Of a stretch of DNA of 64,000 nt, positions 19,350 to 28,175 are shown piece by piece. Every line of letters begins with the position of its first letter. The stretch's first letter is position 1. The stretch covers positions 5,508,501-5,572,500 of the forward strand of contig NZ_CP082362.1 of NCBI RefSeq assembly GCF_020740535.1, given 5' to 3'. Origin of the DNA: Streptomyces profundus (lineage in GTDB: Bacteria; Actinomycetota; Actinomycetes; Streptomycetales; Streptomycetaceae). Made by a program: the position numbers and the translations under genes. The notes beneath the pieces were generated by a model, which ran no database searches, was not told the DNA's origin, and worked only from the letters and a program-made list of their open reading frames with translations.

Positions 19350-20387
19350 ATGGCAGCAGCGGCCAGGCCCCCGGGCGACCGACCGACGCTGCGGGACGTC
19401 GCGGGGCGCGCCGGGGTCAGCGCCATGACGGTCACCCGGGTGCTGCGCGACGACCCCAGGGTGTCGCCGGCCACCCGGGAGAAGGTGCTGGCCGGCATCT
19501 CCGAGCTGGGGTACCGGCCCAACACGGTGGCCCGCAGCCTCCGTCTCGGCCGGGGCAGCGGCCTCGTCGGCCTGGTCGTCACCAACCTCGCCAACCCCTT
19601 CTACTCGCGGCTGGCGTTGGGCGTGGACAGCGTCGTGGGTCAGCAGGGTCTGAAGACGGTGATAGGGAACACCAGACAGGATCTGGACAACGAACGGGAG
19701 CTGGTCGCCGATCTGGTGGGGCGACGGGTGGACGGCATCGTCGTCGTCCCGGCCAGCGGCGACCAGCGGCATCTGGCCGCCGCCGTCGACGCCGGTGTCC
19801 CCGTGGTCTGCGCCAGCCGGCCGCCCGTCGGGTTCGACGCCGACCACGTGCTGGTGGACGACTTCGGCGGCGCCAGGAACGCGACCGCCCGGCTGCTGGC
19901 CGCCGGCCACCGCAGGGTGGGCTTCCTGGGCCCGCCGGCCGCCGTCTACACCAGCGAGGAACGGCTGCGCGGCTACCGCGAGGCACTGGCGGCGGCCGGC
20001 GTGCGGGCGGACGAGCGCCATGTCCGCCAGGGACAGCAGGACGTCGAAGCGGCCATGAACGCCGCGTCCGAGCTGCTGGCCCTGGCCGAGCCGCCGACCG
20101 CGCTGTTCTGCTCCAACAACCGCAACACCATCGGCGCCTTCCGCGCGGTGACGGCGGCCGGGCAGGACGTGGCGCTCGCCGGCTTCGACGACTTCGAACT
20201 CGCCGACGTGCTGGGCCTGCCGCTCACCGTCCAGGCCTACGACAGCGACGAACTCGGCAGCGAGGCCGGCCGGTTGCTGATCGACCGGATGCGCCCCACC
20301 GGCCCCGCCCCGCCACCCCGCCGGGTGGTGCTGCCCACCAGGGCGGTGCACTACGGCGGCTGGCCCAGACCCAGGGGCACGGCCTGA
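19350..20387 (+). CDS. LacI-family transcriptional regulator of the mannoside operon
   Basis: LacI repressor of 345 residues. The helix-turn-helix TLRDVAGRAGVSAMTVTRVL lies at 13-32 with the hinge helix NTVARSLR near 52, followed by a periplasmic-binding-protein-like sugar sensor. ATG follows AAGGAAGGAGG. It is the last gene of the mannoside run, 37 bases after the ROK gene, and is convergent with the GH3 gene. Likely binds GTGTTAACGATAACAC at 10326 and releases it when a mannoside binds; this target is an inference. Confidence 0.87.
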   Translation: MAAAARPPGDRPTLRDVAGRAGVSAMTVTRVLRDDPRVSPATREKVLAGISELGYRPNTVARSLRLGRGSGLVGLVVTNLANPFYSRLALGVDSVVGQQGLKTVIGNTRQDLDNERELVADLVGRRVDGIVVVPASGDQRHLAAAVDAGVPVVCASRPPVGFDADHVLVDDFGGARNATARLLAAGHRRVGFLGPPAAVYTSEERLRGYREALAAAGVRADERHVRQGQQDVEAAMNAASELLALAEPPTALFCSNNRNTIGAFRAVTAAGQDVALAGFDDFELADVLGLPLTVQAYDSDELGSEAGRLLIDRMRPTGPAPPPRRVVLPTRAVHYGGWPRPRGTA

Positions 20388-20435
20388 ATCTATCGCCCTG
20401 TGAGGTTGGGGACGTGAAGCGGCCTCGGACGCCGG

Positions 20436-23291
20436 TCAGCCGAAGTCGATCCCCGTCACCCGCACCTCGCCCCGTAGCGTCAGCCGCAGCTCCCGTACCC
20501 CGGCGAGGGGACGCGCCAGATCGACGGTGACCGGCGCGTAGCGGTAGACGTCGCCGGTGTCCGGCACCGCCCAGGTGGCGAGGACACCGGCCTCCGCGTC
20601 CGCCAGCTCCACGGTGCCCGAGCCGCCGGCGACGCTGGCCGCGCGCACCGTGCCGGATGTGACGCCGGCGCCCAGATCGCAGGCGCGGAAGCGGAGCACC
20701 GCCGGACGCGCCGGGTCGGTGGGGGCCACCGCGTCGCCCGAGGTGCGGCTGGCGTCGACCAGCTCGGCCCCCGTGACCTCGTCGAAGTCGGCCGCGAGGA
20801 GGCCGCGTTCGCGCACCGGGCGGGGCGCGGGCGGCTCCCCGGCCACCCGCCAGGGGGCCCGCCGGCGGATGTCCCGGCTGGAGGCGCCGACCGCCAGCTC
20901 GTAGCCGCCCGGCGGCACGACCCACCGGGAGTGCGCCACGTCCCACATGCCCAGCGCCTCGGTCAGCGGGGCGGTCAGCCGCACCCGGCGCCGCTCGCCG
21001 GCGGCCAGGGTGAGCCGCTGGTGCGCGATCAGCCAACGGTGCGGCCGGGGCAGCGCCGCATCGATCGAGCCGGCGTACAGCTGCACCACCTCGTCGCCGT
21101 CCCTGGGCCCGACATTGCCGAGCGTCACCTCGGCGACCAGCGTCTCGCCCTCGGCGCGCACCGTAAGACCGTGGTACTCGAACGAGGTGTAGCCGAGGCC
21201 GTGACCGAACGGGTAGAGCGGATCGCCGTCGTGGTAGAGGTAGGTGGCGCGCGCGGTGATCAGGTCGTAGTCCCTGATGGGCGGCAGCTCAGCGTCGTCG
21301 CCGTACCAGGTCTGGGGCAGCCGGCCGGCCGGTGAGACATCCCCGTACAGCACCCGGGCCAGCGCCGTGCCCGCCTCCTGCCCGCCGTGCGCGGTCCACA
21401 GCAGCGCGGGCAGCGCGGCGTCCGCCTCCGGCACCGCGTACGGATAGGACGACGAGAGCACCAGCGCCGTCCTGGGGTTGGCGGCGTGCGCCGCGCGCCA
21501 GAGCGCCTCCTGCCGCTCCGGCAGCCGCAGCGTGGTGCGGTCCTCCGTCTCCCGCCCGTTGATATGCGGATCGTTGCCCAGCACCAGCACCACCACGTCG
21601 GCGGCCCGCGCCGCCTCGGCGACCGCGGCGCGCCCGTCGCGGACCGTCTCCACCGTGAACACCGTGCCGGGTTCCCCCTCGGCGGCAACCTTCAGGCCGT
21701 CGGCGGCGACCGACACCGGACGACCGCTTGCCCGATGGACCAGGAGGTGACCAGCGCCGTGCGGTTCGAGACCGAACACCTCCCGCACCACCCAGCCACC
21801 GGGCCGCTCGGCCGAGGCGCGCACCAGGCCGTCATCGGCGACCGACAGATAGCGCCCGTCGGCCGCCCGCAGCGTCAGCGCGCCGCCGCCCCAGTCGACC
21901 AGCCGCAGGGTGGAGGCGGAGGCGATGCCGTCCACGGTCAGGGGCGGCAGATCGGTGCGCCCGGCCAGCAGCGCCGGGTCCAACGCGGCCTGGTCCGCCG
22001 GCCCTTCGGCCGCCACGGGGGTCGTGGGCACGACGACCCAGCCGGCGTCGGCGCGCAGCCGCACCAGATCGGCGCCGTCGTCGAAGGTGACGGCGCCCAC
22101 CGCCGGATGGGCGCGCAGCCCGTCCACCGGGCTGACCCGGTACGGCGGCGAGCCGCTGTACCAGTCCAGCTTCACCTCGTCGGCCAGCGGGCCGAGCACC
22201 GCGACCGAGCGGCCGGCCGGCAGCGGCAGCAGCCCGTCGTTCTTCAGCAGCACCACCGCCTGCTCGGCGGCCAGCGTCGCCAACTCCCGGTGCTCCACGG
22301 TGTCGTGGGCCGCCTCCCGGTCGAACGGGTGCGCCTCGGGGTCGAACTCGCCCAGCCGCAGGCGCATCGTCAGCAGCCGGGTCGCCGCCCGGTCGATGTC
22401 CTCCTCGGTGAGCAGGCCGCGCCGCAGCGCCTCGGTCAACGCGGTCACGGTGGGGGCGGAGTCCTCGCCGTGGTCGGTGAAGCTGTCGACGCCGGCGCGC
22501 AGCGAGGCGGCAAGCCCCGACGCCTGGTCGGGGAGGTAGCCCTGCGAGTTCGCGATGTTGGAGGGCGCGCCCGCGTCGGAGCAGACCACCAGCGGGATGT
22601 CGGCCAGCTCGCGCAGCAGGTCGAGCAGCGGCGAGAGATGGTTGGGCCGGCCGTTGACCAGGTTGTACGCCGGCATCACCCCGGCCACCGCGCCGGCGCG
22701 CACCGGCCCGGCGAAGGCGAGGAGTTCGTACTCACGCAGCACCCGCGCCCGGAGCGAGGTGCTGGCCGTGTCCCGGTCCACCTCGTGGTTGTGCGCCAGC
22801 CAGTGCTTGAGGACGGGCGCGGTGCGCCAGTACACCGGATGGTCGCCGACCAGCCCCCGGGTGTAGGCGGCGGCCAGCGTTCCGGTGAGCCGGGCGTCCT
22901 CCGCGTAGCCCTCCTCGTTGCGGCCCCACAGCGGGTGCCGCAGCGGGTTGACGGTGGGGGACCAGACATTGAGGCCGACTCTCTGGTCCTTGGCGGCCAT
23001 CGCCCGCACCTCCCGCCCGGTGGCCTCGCCGACCCGCCGCACCAGCTCCGGGTTCCAGGTCGCGCCAAGCCCCACGGCCTGCGGGAAGACGGTGGCCGTG
23101 CCCATCCAGGCCACCCCGTGCAGCGCCTCCTGCCCGGTGCGGAACGCCGCCAGGCCGAGCCGGGGCACGGCGGGCGCGAACTGGTGCAGCAGGGCGATCC
23201 GCTCGTCGGGACTCAGCCGACCCAACAGGTCGGCCACCCGCTCGGGAACGGTCAGCCCGGCATCACGGAACGGCGGTGGCTCGGCAGTCAA
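20436..23291 (-). CDS. Glycoside hydrolase family 3 beta-glucosidase-type enzyme with inserted beta-trefoil-like domain
   Basis: GH3 enzyme of 951 residues. The N-terminal TIM barrel carries the nucleophile D239 in VVCSDAGAPS. The second alpha/beta domain starts near 355, is interrupted at about 400-550 by an extra domain with repeats such as LRAADGRYLSVADDG (fascin/ricin-like beta-trefoil look), and resumes at VLVLGNDPHINGRETEDR. A fibronectin-III-like domain (about 730-820) and a carbohydrate-binding-like C-terminus follow. No signal peptide, so it should cleave imported beta-glucosides in the cytosol. The TTG at 23291 follows GGGGAG and leaves the operator at 23362 in the untranslated leader; longer frames would put the operator inside the gene. 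Confidence 0.85.
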   Translation of the reverse strand: MTAEPPPFRDAGLTVPERVADLLGRLSPDERIALLHQFAPAVPRLGLAAFRTGQEALHGVAWMGTATVFPQAVGLGATWNPELVRRVGEATGREVRAMAAKDQRVGLNVWSPTVNPLRHPLWGRNEEGYAEDARLTGTLAAAYTRGLVGDHPVYWRTAPVLKHWLAHNHEVDRDTASTSLRARVLREYELLAFAGPVRAGAVAGVMPAYNLVNGRPNHLSPLLDLLRELADIPLVVCSDAGAPSNIANSQGYLPDQASGLAASLRAGVDSFTDHGEDSAPTVTALTEALRRGLLTEEDIDRAATRLLTMRLRLGEFDPEAHPFDREAAHDTVEHRELATLAAEQAVVLLKNDGLLPLPAGRSVAVLGPLADEVKLDWYSGSPPYRVSPVDGLRAHPAVGAVTFDDGADLVRLRADAGWVVVPTTPVAAEGPADQAALDPALLAGRTDLPPLTVDGIASASTLRLVDWGGGALTLRAADGRYLSVADDGLVRASAERPGGWVVREVFGLEPHGAGHLLVHRASGRPVSVAADGLKVAAEGEPGTVFTVETVRDGRAAVAEAARAADVVVLVLGNDPHINGRETEDRTTLRLPERQEALWRAAHAANPRTALVLSSSYPYAVPEADAALPALLWTAHGGQEAGTALARVLYGDVSPAGRLPQTWYGDDAELPPIRDYDLITARATYLYHDGDPLYPFGHGLGYTSFEYHGLTVRAEGETLVAEVTLGNVGPRDGDEVVQLYAGSIDAALPRPHRWLIAHQRLTLAAGERRRVRLTAPLTEALGMWDVAHSRWVVPPGGYELAVGASSRDIRRRAPWRVAGEPPAPRPVRERGLLAADFDEVTGAELVDASRTSGDAVAPTDPARPAVLRFRACDLGAGVTSGTVRAASVAGGSGTVELADAEAGVLATWAVPDTGDVYRYAPVTVDLARPLAGVRELRLTLRGEVRVTGIDFG

Positions 23292-23361
23292 AGGAGGCTC
23301 CCCAGACGGTGGTGGTGACGGATGCCCCGAGGGTGCGTGGTCCCCACGGCGACCTGGTTTT

Positions 23362-23375
23362 TCGAAGCGCTTCGA
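23362..23375. promoter_or_regulatory. LacI operator 1 (GH3 gene side)
   Basis: Perfect 14-bp palindrome TCGAAGCGCTTCGA. It abuts the likely -10 region of the minus-strand GH3 promoter, whose -35 TTGACA is at 23404-23399 on the minus strand, so bound repressor would block transcription of the GH3 gene. Confidence 0.8.
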
Positions 23376-23404
23376 TGCTCGGTTTTCCGTCGGCCCCCTG
23401 TCAA
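23376..23404 (-). promoter_or_regulatory. Promoter of the GH3 gene
   Basis: On the minus strand, -35 TTGACA (23404-23399) is a perfect match; 18 bases later GAGCAT is a weak -10. The adjoining operator supports the location. Confidence 0.45.
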
Positions 23405-23491
23405 GCCCCAGAAGGCCGCCGCCGTTCCGCATCATGTCTCCCCTGCTTTCCATGGCGTCGCCCGCCCCCTCAACTTTCTCTGAAACAGGGC

Positions 23492-23520
23492 TTGTGCGCC
23501 CCGCTGGGGGGTCTTAACCT
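23492..23520 (+). promoter_or_regulatory. Promoter of the beta-glucan importer operon
   Basis: -35 TTGTGC, 17 bases, -10 TAACCT (TAnnnT type). The operator at 23531-23544 begins 10 bases after the -10 box, covering the start of transcription. Confidence 0.6.
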
Positions 23521-23530
23521 CGGCGCAACA

Positions 23531-23544
23531 TCGAAGCGCTTCGA
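23531..23544. promoter_or_regulatory. LacI operator 2 (importer operon side)
   Basis: Perfect TCGAAGCGCTTCGA palindrome, 57 bases before the binding-protein ATG and just downstream of the promoter at 23492. The two operators in this divergent region are 169 bases apart centre to centre. Confidence 0.8.
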
Positions 23545-23600
23545 CCAGACAGTCCTCCACGGGGTCCCGAAGCGGCCGAACCTTGGAAGGGTTTCCCGCC

Positions 23601-25274
23601 ATGCCGAACTCCCCCTCCGCGCCCAGCAGAAGACGGTTCCTCGCCTCGACAGCGGTGGCAGCCGCCGCGACGGCGGGTGGTGTCCCGCTGCTGACCGCCT
23701 GCTCGTCGGACGGCGCCTCGGGCGGCGGCGGGGGTGAGGGCCGCGTCGCGGAGACCGAGTTGGAGGGCATCCTTCCGACCTACCGCGCCTCCGACGTGGC
23801 CTTCGAGCCCGACATCCCGGCGGAAAACGGTTCGAGCCCCGGCTACACCTCCTTCATCACCACCGAGGAGATGGGCGTCACCGTTCCCCAACCCAAGGGC
23901 TCCGGCGGCGAGTTCCGGGTGATGACCCCGCTGTGGGGCACCCCGCCCTCGTCGGGGAACGACTACTGGACGGCGATGGACGAGGCCATCGGGGTGCGGA
24001 TCAACTGGCAGACCCAGGACGGCAACACCTACGGCGAGAAGCTGGGCGCCGTGCTCGCCGGGAGCGACATCCCCGACCTGGTCTGTGTGCCGGGCTGGGA
24101 GCTCCAGGGCCAGATACCGCGCGCCATCAGCAGCCGCTTCGCCGACCTCGGGCCCTACCTCTCCGGGGACCGGGTGCTGGAGTACCCCAACCTCGCCGCC
24201 GTGCCGACCGCGGCCTGGGAGTCGTCGATCTTCGGGGGCGCGCTGCGCGGCCTGCCCATGCCGGCCCCGCCCATCGGCGGCGTGATCCCCTTCTACCGGC
24301 AGGACATCTTCGAGGCCAACGGCTGGTCACCGCCCACCAGCGCCGAGGACTTCCTCTCCTTCTGCCAGGACATCACCTCCGCCCGCAACCGCGTCTGGGC
24401 CTGCGAGGACATGAAGTGGTCCTCGTTCATCATCCACGGGGTGCTCCCCGACAAGCCGCAGTACTGGGAGGAGGTGGACGGCAGGTTGGTCAACCGCTTC
24501 GAGACGGACGCCTATCTGGAGGCGCTCGACTGGACCAGGCGCCTCTTCGACGCCGGCGTGGTGCACCCGGACGGAGTGGCCAACCAGGGCGACGCGCTGG
24601 TCCGCTTCACCTCCGGTGAGTCGCTGATGCTCAACCAGGGGCAGGGCGTCTGGCACAACACCCTCACCGAGCAGCGCACCTCCAACCCGGACTTCAGGAT
24701 GAACGCCTTCGACTACTTCGGCGTCGGCGGCGAGGACCCGGTGCTCTACGCGGGCAACGGCTCCAGCCTGTGGACCTTCGTCAACAAGAACCTGCCCGAG
24801 GAGCGCGTCCGCGAGGCCCTGGAGATCGCCAACTACTGCGCCGCGCCCTACGGCACCCGGGAGAACCTGCTGCGCACCTTCGGCGTCGAGGGCGTCCACC
24901 ACACCATCGAGGACGAGCAGCGGGTGCGCACCGCGCAGGGCGAGGAGGAGGTCGTCCCCGACACCTACGTCTTCATCGCCTCGCCCGGCCACTACATCGC
25001 GGCCTCCGACGTGCCCCAGCTGGTGGAGGACTGGACGGGCTGGTTGCGGCGGCAGATGCCCTATGTCAAGGAGACGATCTTCTACGGCCGGCAGATCCAG
25101 GAGCCCGACCAGTTCACCAACCTCAACGACCAGTTCGAGGACCTGGAGGACGACGTGGTCCGGGGCCGCCGCTCGATCAGCGACATGCAGGACGCGGTCG
25201 CCGAGTGGAGCCGCAACGGCGGGAACGAGCTGCGCGACTGGTACCAGCGCCTGCTCGACGACCAGTCCGCCTGA
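23601..25274 (+). CDS. Sugar ABC transporter substrate-binding lipoprotein (LplA-like)
   Basis: Large solute-binding protein of 557 residues. A twin-arginine-like SRRRFLAS leader and lipobox LLTAC place lipidated C34 on the outer face of the membrane. Its length and the partner permeases fit the LplABC subgroup of CUT1 importers that take up longer oligosaccharides. ATG at 23601 is 10 bases after GGAAGG; an in-frame TTG at 23583 precedes that site and is rejected. It heads the importer-GH12 operon, controlled by the operator at 23531. A beta-glucan or xyloglucan oligosaccharide is the inferred ligand. Confidence 0.87.
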   Translation: MPNSPSAPSRRRFLASTAVAAAATAGGVPLLTACSSDGASGGGGGEGRVAETELEGILPTYRASDVAFEPDIPAENGSSPGYTSFITTEEMGVTVPQPKGSGGEFRVMTPLWGTPPSSGNDYWTAMDEAIGVRINWQTQDGNTYGEKLGAVLAGSDIPDLVCVPGWELQGQIPRAISSRFADLGPYLSGDRVLEYPNLAAVPTAAWESSIFGGALRGLPMPAPPIGGVIPFYRQDIFEANGWSPPTSAEDFLSFCQDITSARNRVWACEDMKWSSFIIHGVLPDKPQYWEEVDGRLVNRFETDAYLEALDWTRRLFDAGVVHPDGVANQGDALVRFTSGESLMLNQGQGVWHNTLTEQRTSNPDFRMNAFDYFGVGGEDPVLYAGNGSSLWTFVNKNLPEERVREALEIANYCAAPYGTRENLLRTFGVEGVHHTIEDEQRVRTAQGEEEVVPDTYVFIASPGHYIAASDVPQLVEDWTGWLRRQMPYVKETIFYGRQIQEPDQFTNLNDQFEDLEDDVVRGRRSISDMQDAVAEWSRNGGNELRDWYQRLLDDQSA

Positions 25275-25362
25275 GGCAACCGCCACCGCCGAAAGCCCCC
25301 CACCCGGCCCGACAGCCCCGGCCGGGTGGGGCGTTCCGGCGTCGAGAACCAAGGAGATCCCC

Positions 25363-26424
25363 GTGTCCAACAGCACGGTGTCCCGGGCGGCCACCGAGCC
25401 GGATCCCGAGCCGGAGCGGCCTCCCGTCCGTGGACGTGTTCCCCGCCCGCGCTCCCGCTCCCGCCGCCGTGGCGACCCACGGCTGAGGGGCGGCGTCACC
25501 TTCCGGCACCGGCTGCGGCGGGACCGCTTCCTCATCCTGATGACGCTGCCCTGTATCGCCGCGCTGCTGGTCTTCGCGTACATCCCGATCGCCGGGAACG
25601 TCATCGCCTTCCAGTACTTCAGCCCCTACGCGGGCGACGGCTTCTTCGAGAGCATGGCCAACAGCGCCTGGGTGGGGCTGGAACAGTTCGACCGGATGAT
25701 CAACGACAGCTACTTCTGGGACGCCCTCCAGAACACGCTGGTCTTCTCCGCGCTCCAACTGGTCTTCTTCTTCCCCGTCCCCATCGCGTTGGCCATCCTG
25801 ATCAACAGCATCCTGCACAGCAAGGTCAGGGCCTGGGCCCAGGCCGTGCTCTATCTGCCGCACTTCTTCTCCTGGGTGCTGGTCATCACCGTCTTCCAGC
25901 AGATCCTCGGCGGCGCGGGACTCGTCGCCCAGTCGCTGCGCGACAACGGCTGGGACGACGGCTTCGACCTGATGACCGACCCCGGCTTCTTCAAGTTCCT
26001 GATCACCTTCCAGGTCATCTGGAAGGACGCCGGCTGGGGCATCATCGTCTTCCTCGCCGCGCTCTCCACCATCAACCAGGAGCTGTACGAGTCGGCCGCC
26101 GTGGACGGCGCCGGCCGGTGGCGCCGCATCTGGCACATCACCCTGCCCGCCCTCCGCCCGGTGATCGCGCTGCTGCTGGTCCTCCAGGTGGGCAACATGC
26201 TGACCGTCGGCATGGAGCAGTTCATGATCCAACGAACGGCCGTCGGCCCGGGGGCCGCCGAGGTGCTGGACACCTATGTGTGGAACACCGGCATCCAGAA
26301 CGGCCAGTTCAGCTACGCGGCGGCCATCGGCATCGTCAAGGGCGTCTTCAGCCTGCTGCTGGTCCTCGCCGCCAACCGAGTCGCCCACGCGATGGGTGAG
26401 CAGGGGGTGTACAAGCGCTCATGA
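25363..26424 (+). CDS. Sugar ABC transporter permease (LplB-type)
   Basis: Permease of 353 residues with an unusually long Arg/Pro-rich cytosolic N-terminus (about 55 residues) and six predicted membrane helices. The EAA loop reads ESAAVDGAGRWRRIWH, near 245-260. GTG start six bases after AAGGAG. It follows the binding-protein gene by 88 bases and overlaps the next permease by four. It forms half of the channel for the inferred beta-glucan oligosaccharide importer. Confidence 0.87.
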   Translation: MSNSTVSRAATEPDPEPERPPVRGRVPRPRSRSRRRGDPRLRGGVTFRHRLRRDRFLILMTLPCIAALLVFAYIPIAGNVIAFQYFSPYAGDGFFESMANSAWVGLEQFDRMINDSYFWDALQNTLVFSALQLVFFFPVPIALAILINSILHSKVRAWAQAVLYLPHFFSWVLVITVFQQILGGAGLVAQSLRDNGWDDGFDLMTDPGFFKFLITFQVIWKDAGWGIIVFLAALSTINQELYESAAVDGAGRWRRIWHITLPALRPVIALLLVLQVGNMLTVGMEQFMIQRTAVGPGAAEVLDTYVWNTGIQNGQFSYAAAIGIVKGVFSLLLVLAANRVAHAMGEQGVYKRS

Positions 26425-27356
26425 GCGACACCAGCGTTCTCGTCGAGGACGACGAAGAGATCGGGAGGCGCCGCAGGCCGCCGTGGGAGGAGCAGCCGAC
26501 GAAGGTCGGGCTCACCGCCAAGGGCGTCATCCTGGGCATCGCGCTGCTCGCGATCCTCTTCCCCCTGTGGATCGTGGTGGTCACCAGCCTCTCCGACGCG
26601 GAGACCATCTCGCGCGCCGGCGGTCTCGTGGTCTGGCCGGACGGCTTCAGCCTGGCCGCCTACCGGGAGCTGCTCAGCGGCGGACAGGTGGCCCGTTCCA
26701 TGGTCATCGCCGTCGGCATCACCGTGGTCGGCACGGTCTTCAGCATGACCATCTCGGTGCTGGCCGCCTACGGCCTCTCCCGGATGGGCTCGCTCTGGCA
26801 CCGGCCGCTGCTGATGACCCTGCTGGCCACCATGTTCTTCGGCGGCGCCGGGCTGATTCCCTCGTATCTGCTGATCCAGACCCTCGGCCTGATGAACAGC
26901 TATGCCGCGCTGATCCTGCCGATGGCGGTCAACGTCTTCAACATCCTGGTGCTGCGGGCGTTCTTCATGAACGTCGGCCAGGAGATCGTGGACAGCGCCA
27001 GGATCGACGGCGCCGGGGAGTTCCGCATCCTGTGGGGCATCGTCCTGCCGCTCTCCCGCGCGGTGCTCGCGGTGATCTCGCTCTTCTACGCCGTCGGCTA
27101 CTGGAGCAACTGGTTCAACGGCTTCATCTACATCCAGGACCAGGAGAAGCTCCCGCTCCAGAACGTCCTCCAGCAGATCGTCATCGAGGGCGAGCGGCCG
27201 GCCGGGATGGCCCAGGTGATCGGCACCGGGCAGATCCCCAGCCTGGCGGTGCAGACCGCGGTGATGGTGCTGGCCCTGCTGCCGGTCGCCGTGCTCTCGC
27301 CCTTCGTCCAACGGCACTTCAAGAAGGGCATGTTGATCGGCGCGGTGAAGGGCTGA
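26421..27356 (+). CDS. Sugar ABC transporter permease (LplC-type)
   Basis: Permease of 311 residues; six predicted membrane helices and an EAA-like loop DSARIDGAGEFRILWG near 193-208. ATGA overlap with the preceding permease gives translational coupling. The N-terminus is acidic and then basic. Like the mannoside importer, the operon has no ATPase gene, so an ATPase encoded elsewhere must serve it. Confidence 0.87.
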   Translation: MSDTSVLVEDDEEIGRRRRPPWEEQPTKVGLTAKGVILGIALLAILFPLWIVVVTSLSDAETISRAGGLVVWPDGFSLAAYRELLSGGQVARSMVIAVGITVVGTVFSMTISVLAAYGLSRMGSLWHRPLLMTLLATMFFGGAGLIPSYLLIQTLGLMNSYAALILPMAVNVFNILVLRAFFMNVGQEIVDSARIDGAGEFRILWGIVLPLSRAVLAVISLFYAVGYWSNWFNGFIYIQDQEKLPLQNVLQQIVIEGERPAGMAQVIGTGQIPSLAVQTAVMVLALLPVAVLSPFVQRHFKKGMLIGAVKG

Positions 27357-27427
27357 CCGAAACCGCGCCCCCGTCCCCCCTGACTCTCTCCGACCGGCTC
27401 ACCCCCCACCGAGTGAAGGAGCTATCC

Positions 27428-28129
27428 ATGAGAACCCGCACCCTGCTGCTGGCCCCCGCCATCGCGTTGACCACCGTCGTCGGCCTCTCCGCCGGCACGG
27501 CCAACGCGGCCGTCTGGGAGACCTGCGAACAGTGGGGCAACTGGACGTCGGACGACGGCTACATCGTCTACAACAACATATGGGGCGACGGCGCGGGCAC
27601 CCAGTGCGTCGAGGCCGACTCCGGCAGCAGCTGGACGGTGACCGCCGACCACCCCAACACCGGCGGCATCAAGTCCTACCCCAACGCGAAGTGGATCGTG
27701 AACCAGCCGATCGAGGAGATCGGCTCGCTCACCAGCACCTACGACGTGACCGTCCCCGCCGCCGGCGCCTACAACACGGCGTACGACCTGTGGGACGAGA
27801 ACTACGACCACGAGATCATGCTGTGGATGAACTGGTACGGCCCCGTGGGCCCGTTGGGCTCCCCGGTCGGTGAGGCCACCCTCGGCGGCCCCACCTGGGA
27901 CGTCTACAACGGCAGCAACGGGCACAACAACGTCTACTCGTTCCTGCGCCAGGACGGCAACTCCAGCTCGGGGCAGGTGGATCTGCTGCCGATCCTGGAC
28001 TGGATCACCGAACAGGGCTGGATGAGCCAGGACGAGGTCATCGGCGACGTGCAGTTCGGCTACGAGATCACCTCGTCGGCCGGCGGACTCACCTTCGTCA
28101 CCAACGACTTCACGGTCAGCGGCGGCTGA
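27428..28129 (+). CDS. Secreted GH12 endoglucanase/xyloglucanase
   Basis: GH12 beta-glucanase of 233 residues. A Sec signal peptide ends at ANA-A (cleavage after 27). The mature enzyme starts with the family pattern ending in YIVYNNIWGDG; the catalytic nucleophile is E129 in DHEIMLWMNWYG and the acid/base is E213 in FGYEITSS. There is no carbohydrate-binding module. It cuts beta-1,4-glucan or xyloglucan chains outside the cell, supplying oligosaccharides for the importer encoded 71 bases upstream, with which it probably shares a transcript. ATG follows GAAGGAG. Endoglucanase and xyloglucanase activity cannot be told apart from sequence. Confidence 0.9.
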   Translation: MRTRTLLLAPAIALTTVVGLSAGTANAAVWETCEQWGNWTSDDGYIVYNNIWGDGAGTQCVEADSGSSWTVTADHPNTGGIKSYPNAKWIVNQPIEEIGSLTSTYDVTVPAAGAYNTAYDLWDENYDHEIMLWMNWYGPVGPLGSPVGEATLGGPTWDVYNGSNGHNNVYSFLRQDGNSSSGQVDLLPILDWITEQGWMSQDEVIGDVQFGYEITSSAGGLTFVTNDFTVSGG

Positions 28130-28138
28130 GACGCCCGA

Positions 28139-28175
28139 CCCCGCGCCCGTGGCTCAGCGAGCCGCGGGCGCGGGG
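28139..28175. terminator. Bidirectional hairpin terminator
   Basis: CCCCGCGCCCG pairs with CGGGCGCGGGG (11 bp) and an inner GGCTC/GAGCC stem closes on AGC. It lies between the convergent GH12 and LacI genes and covers the last codons of the latter. No T-run follows, as is usual in this genus. Confidence 0.7.

Noticed and set aside
23292..23453. Longer GH3 protein starting at the ATG at 23453
   Set aside because: It would place a perfect operator and promoter inside the coding region and has no ribosome site.
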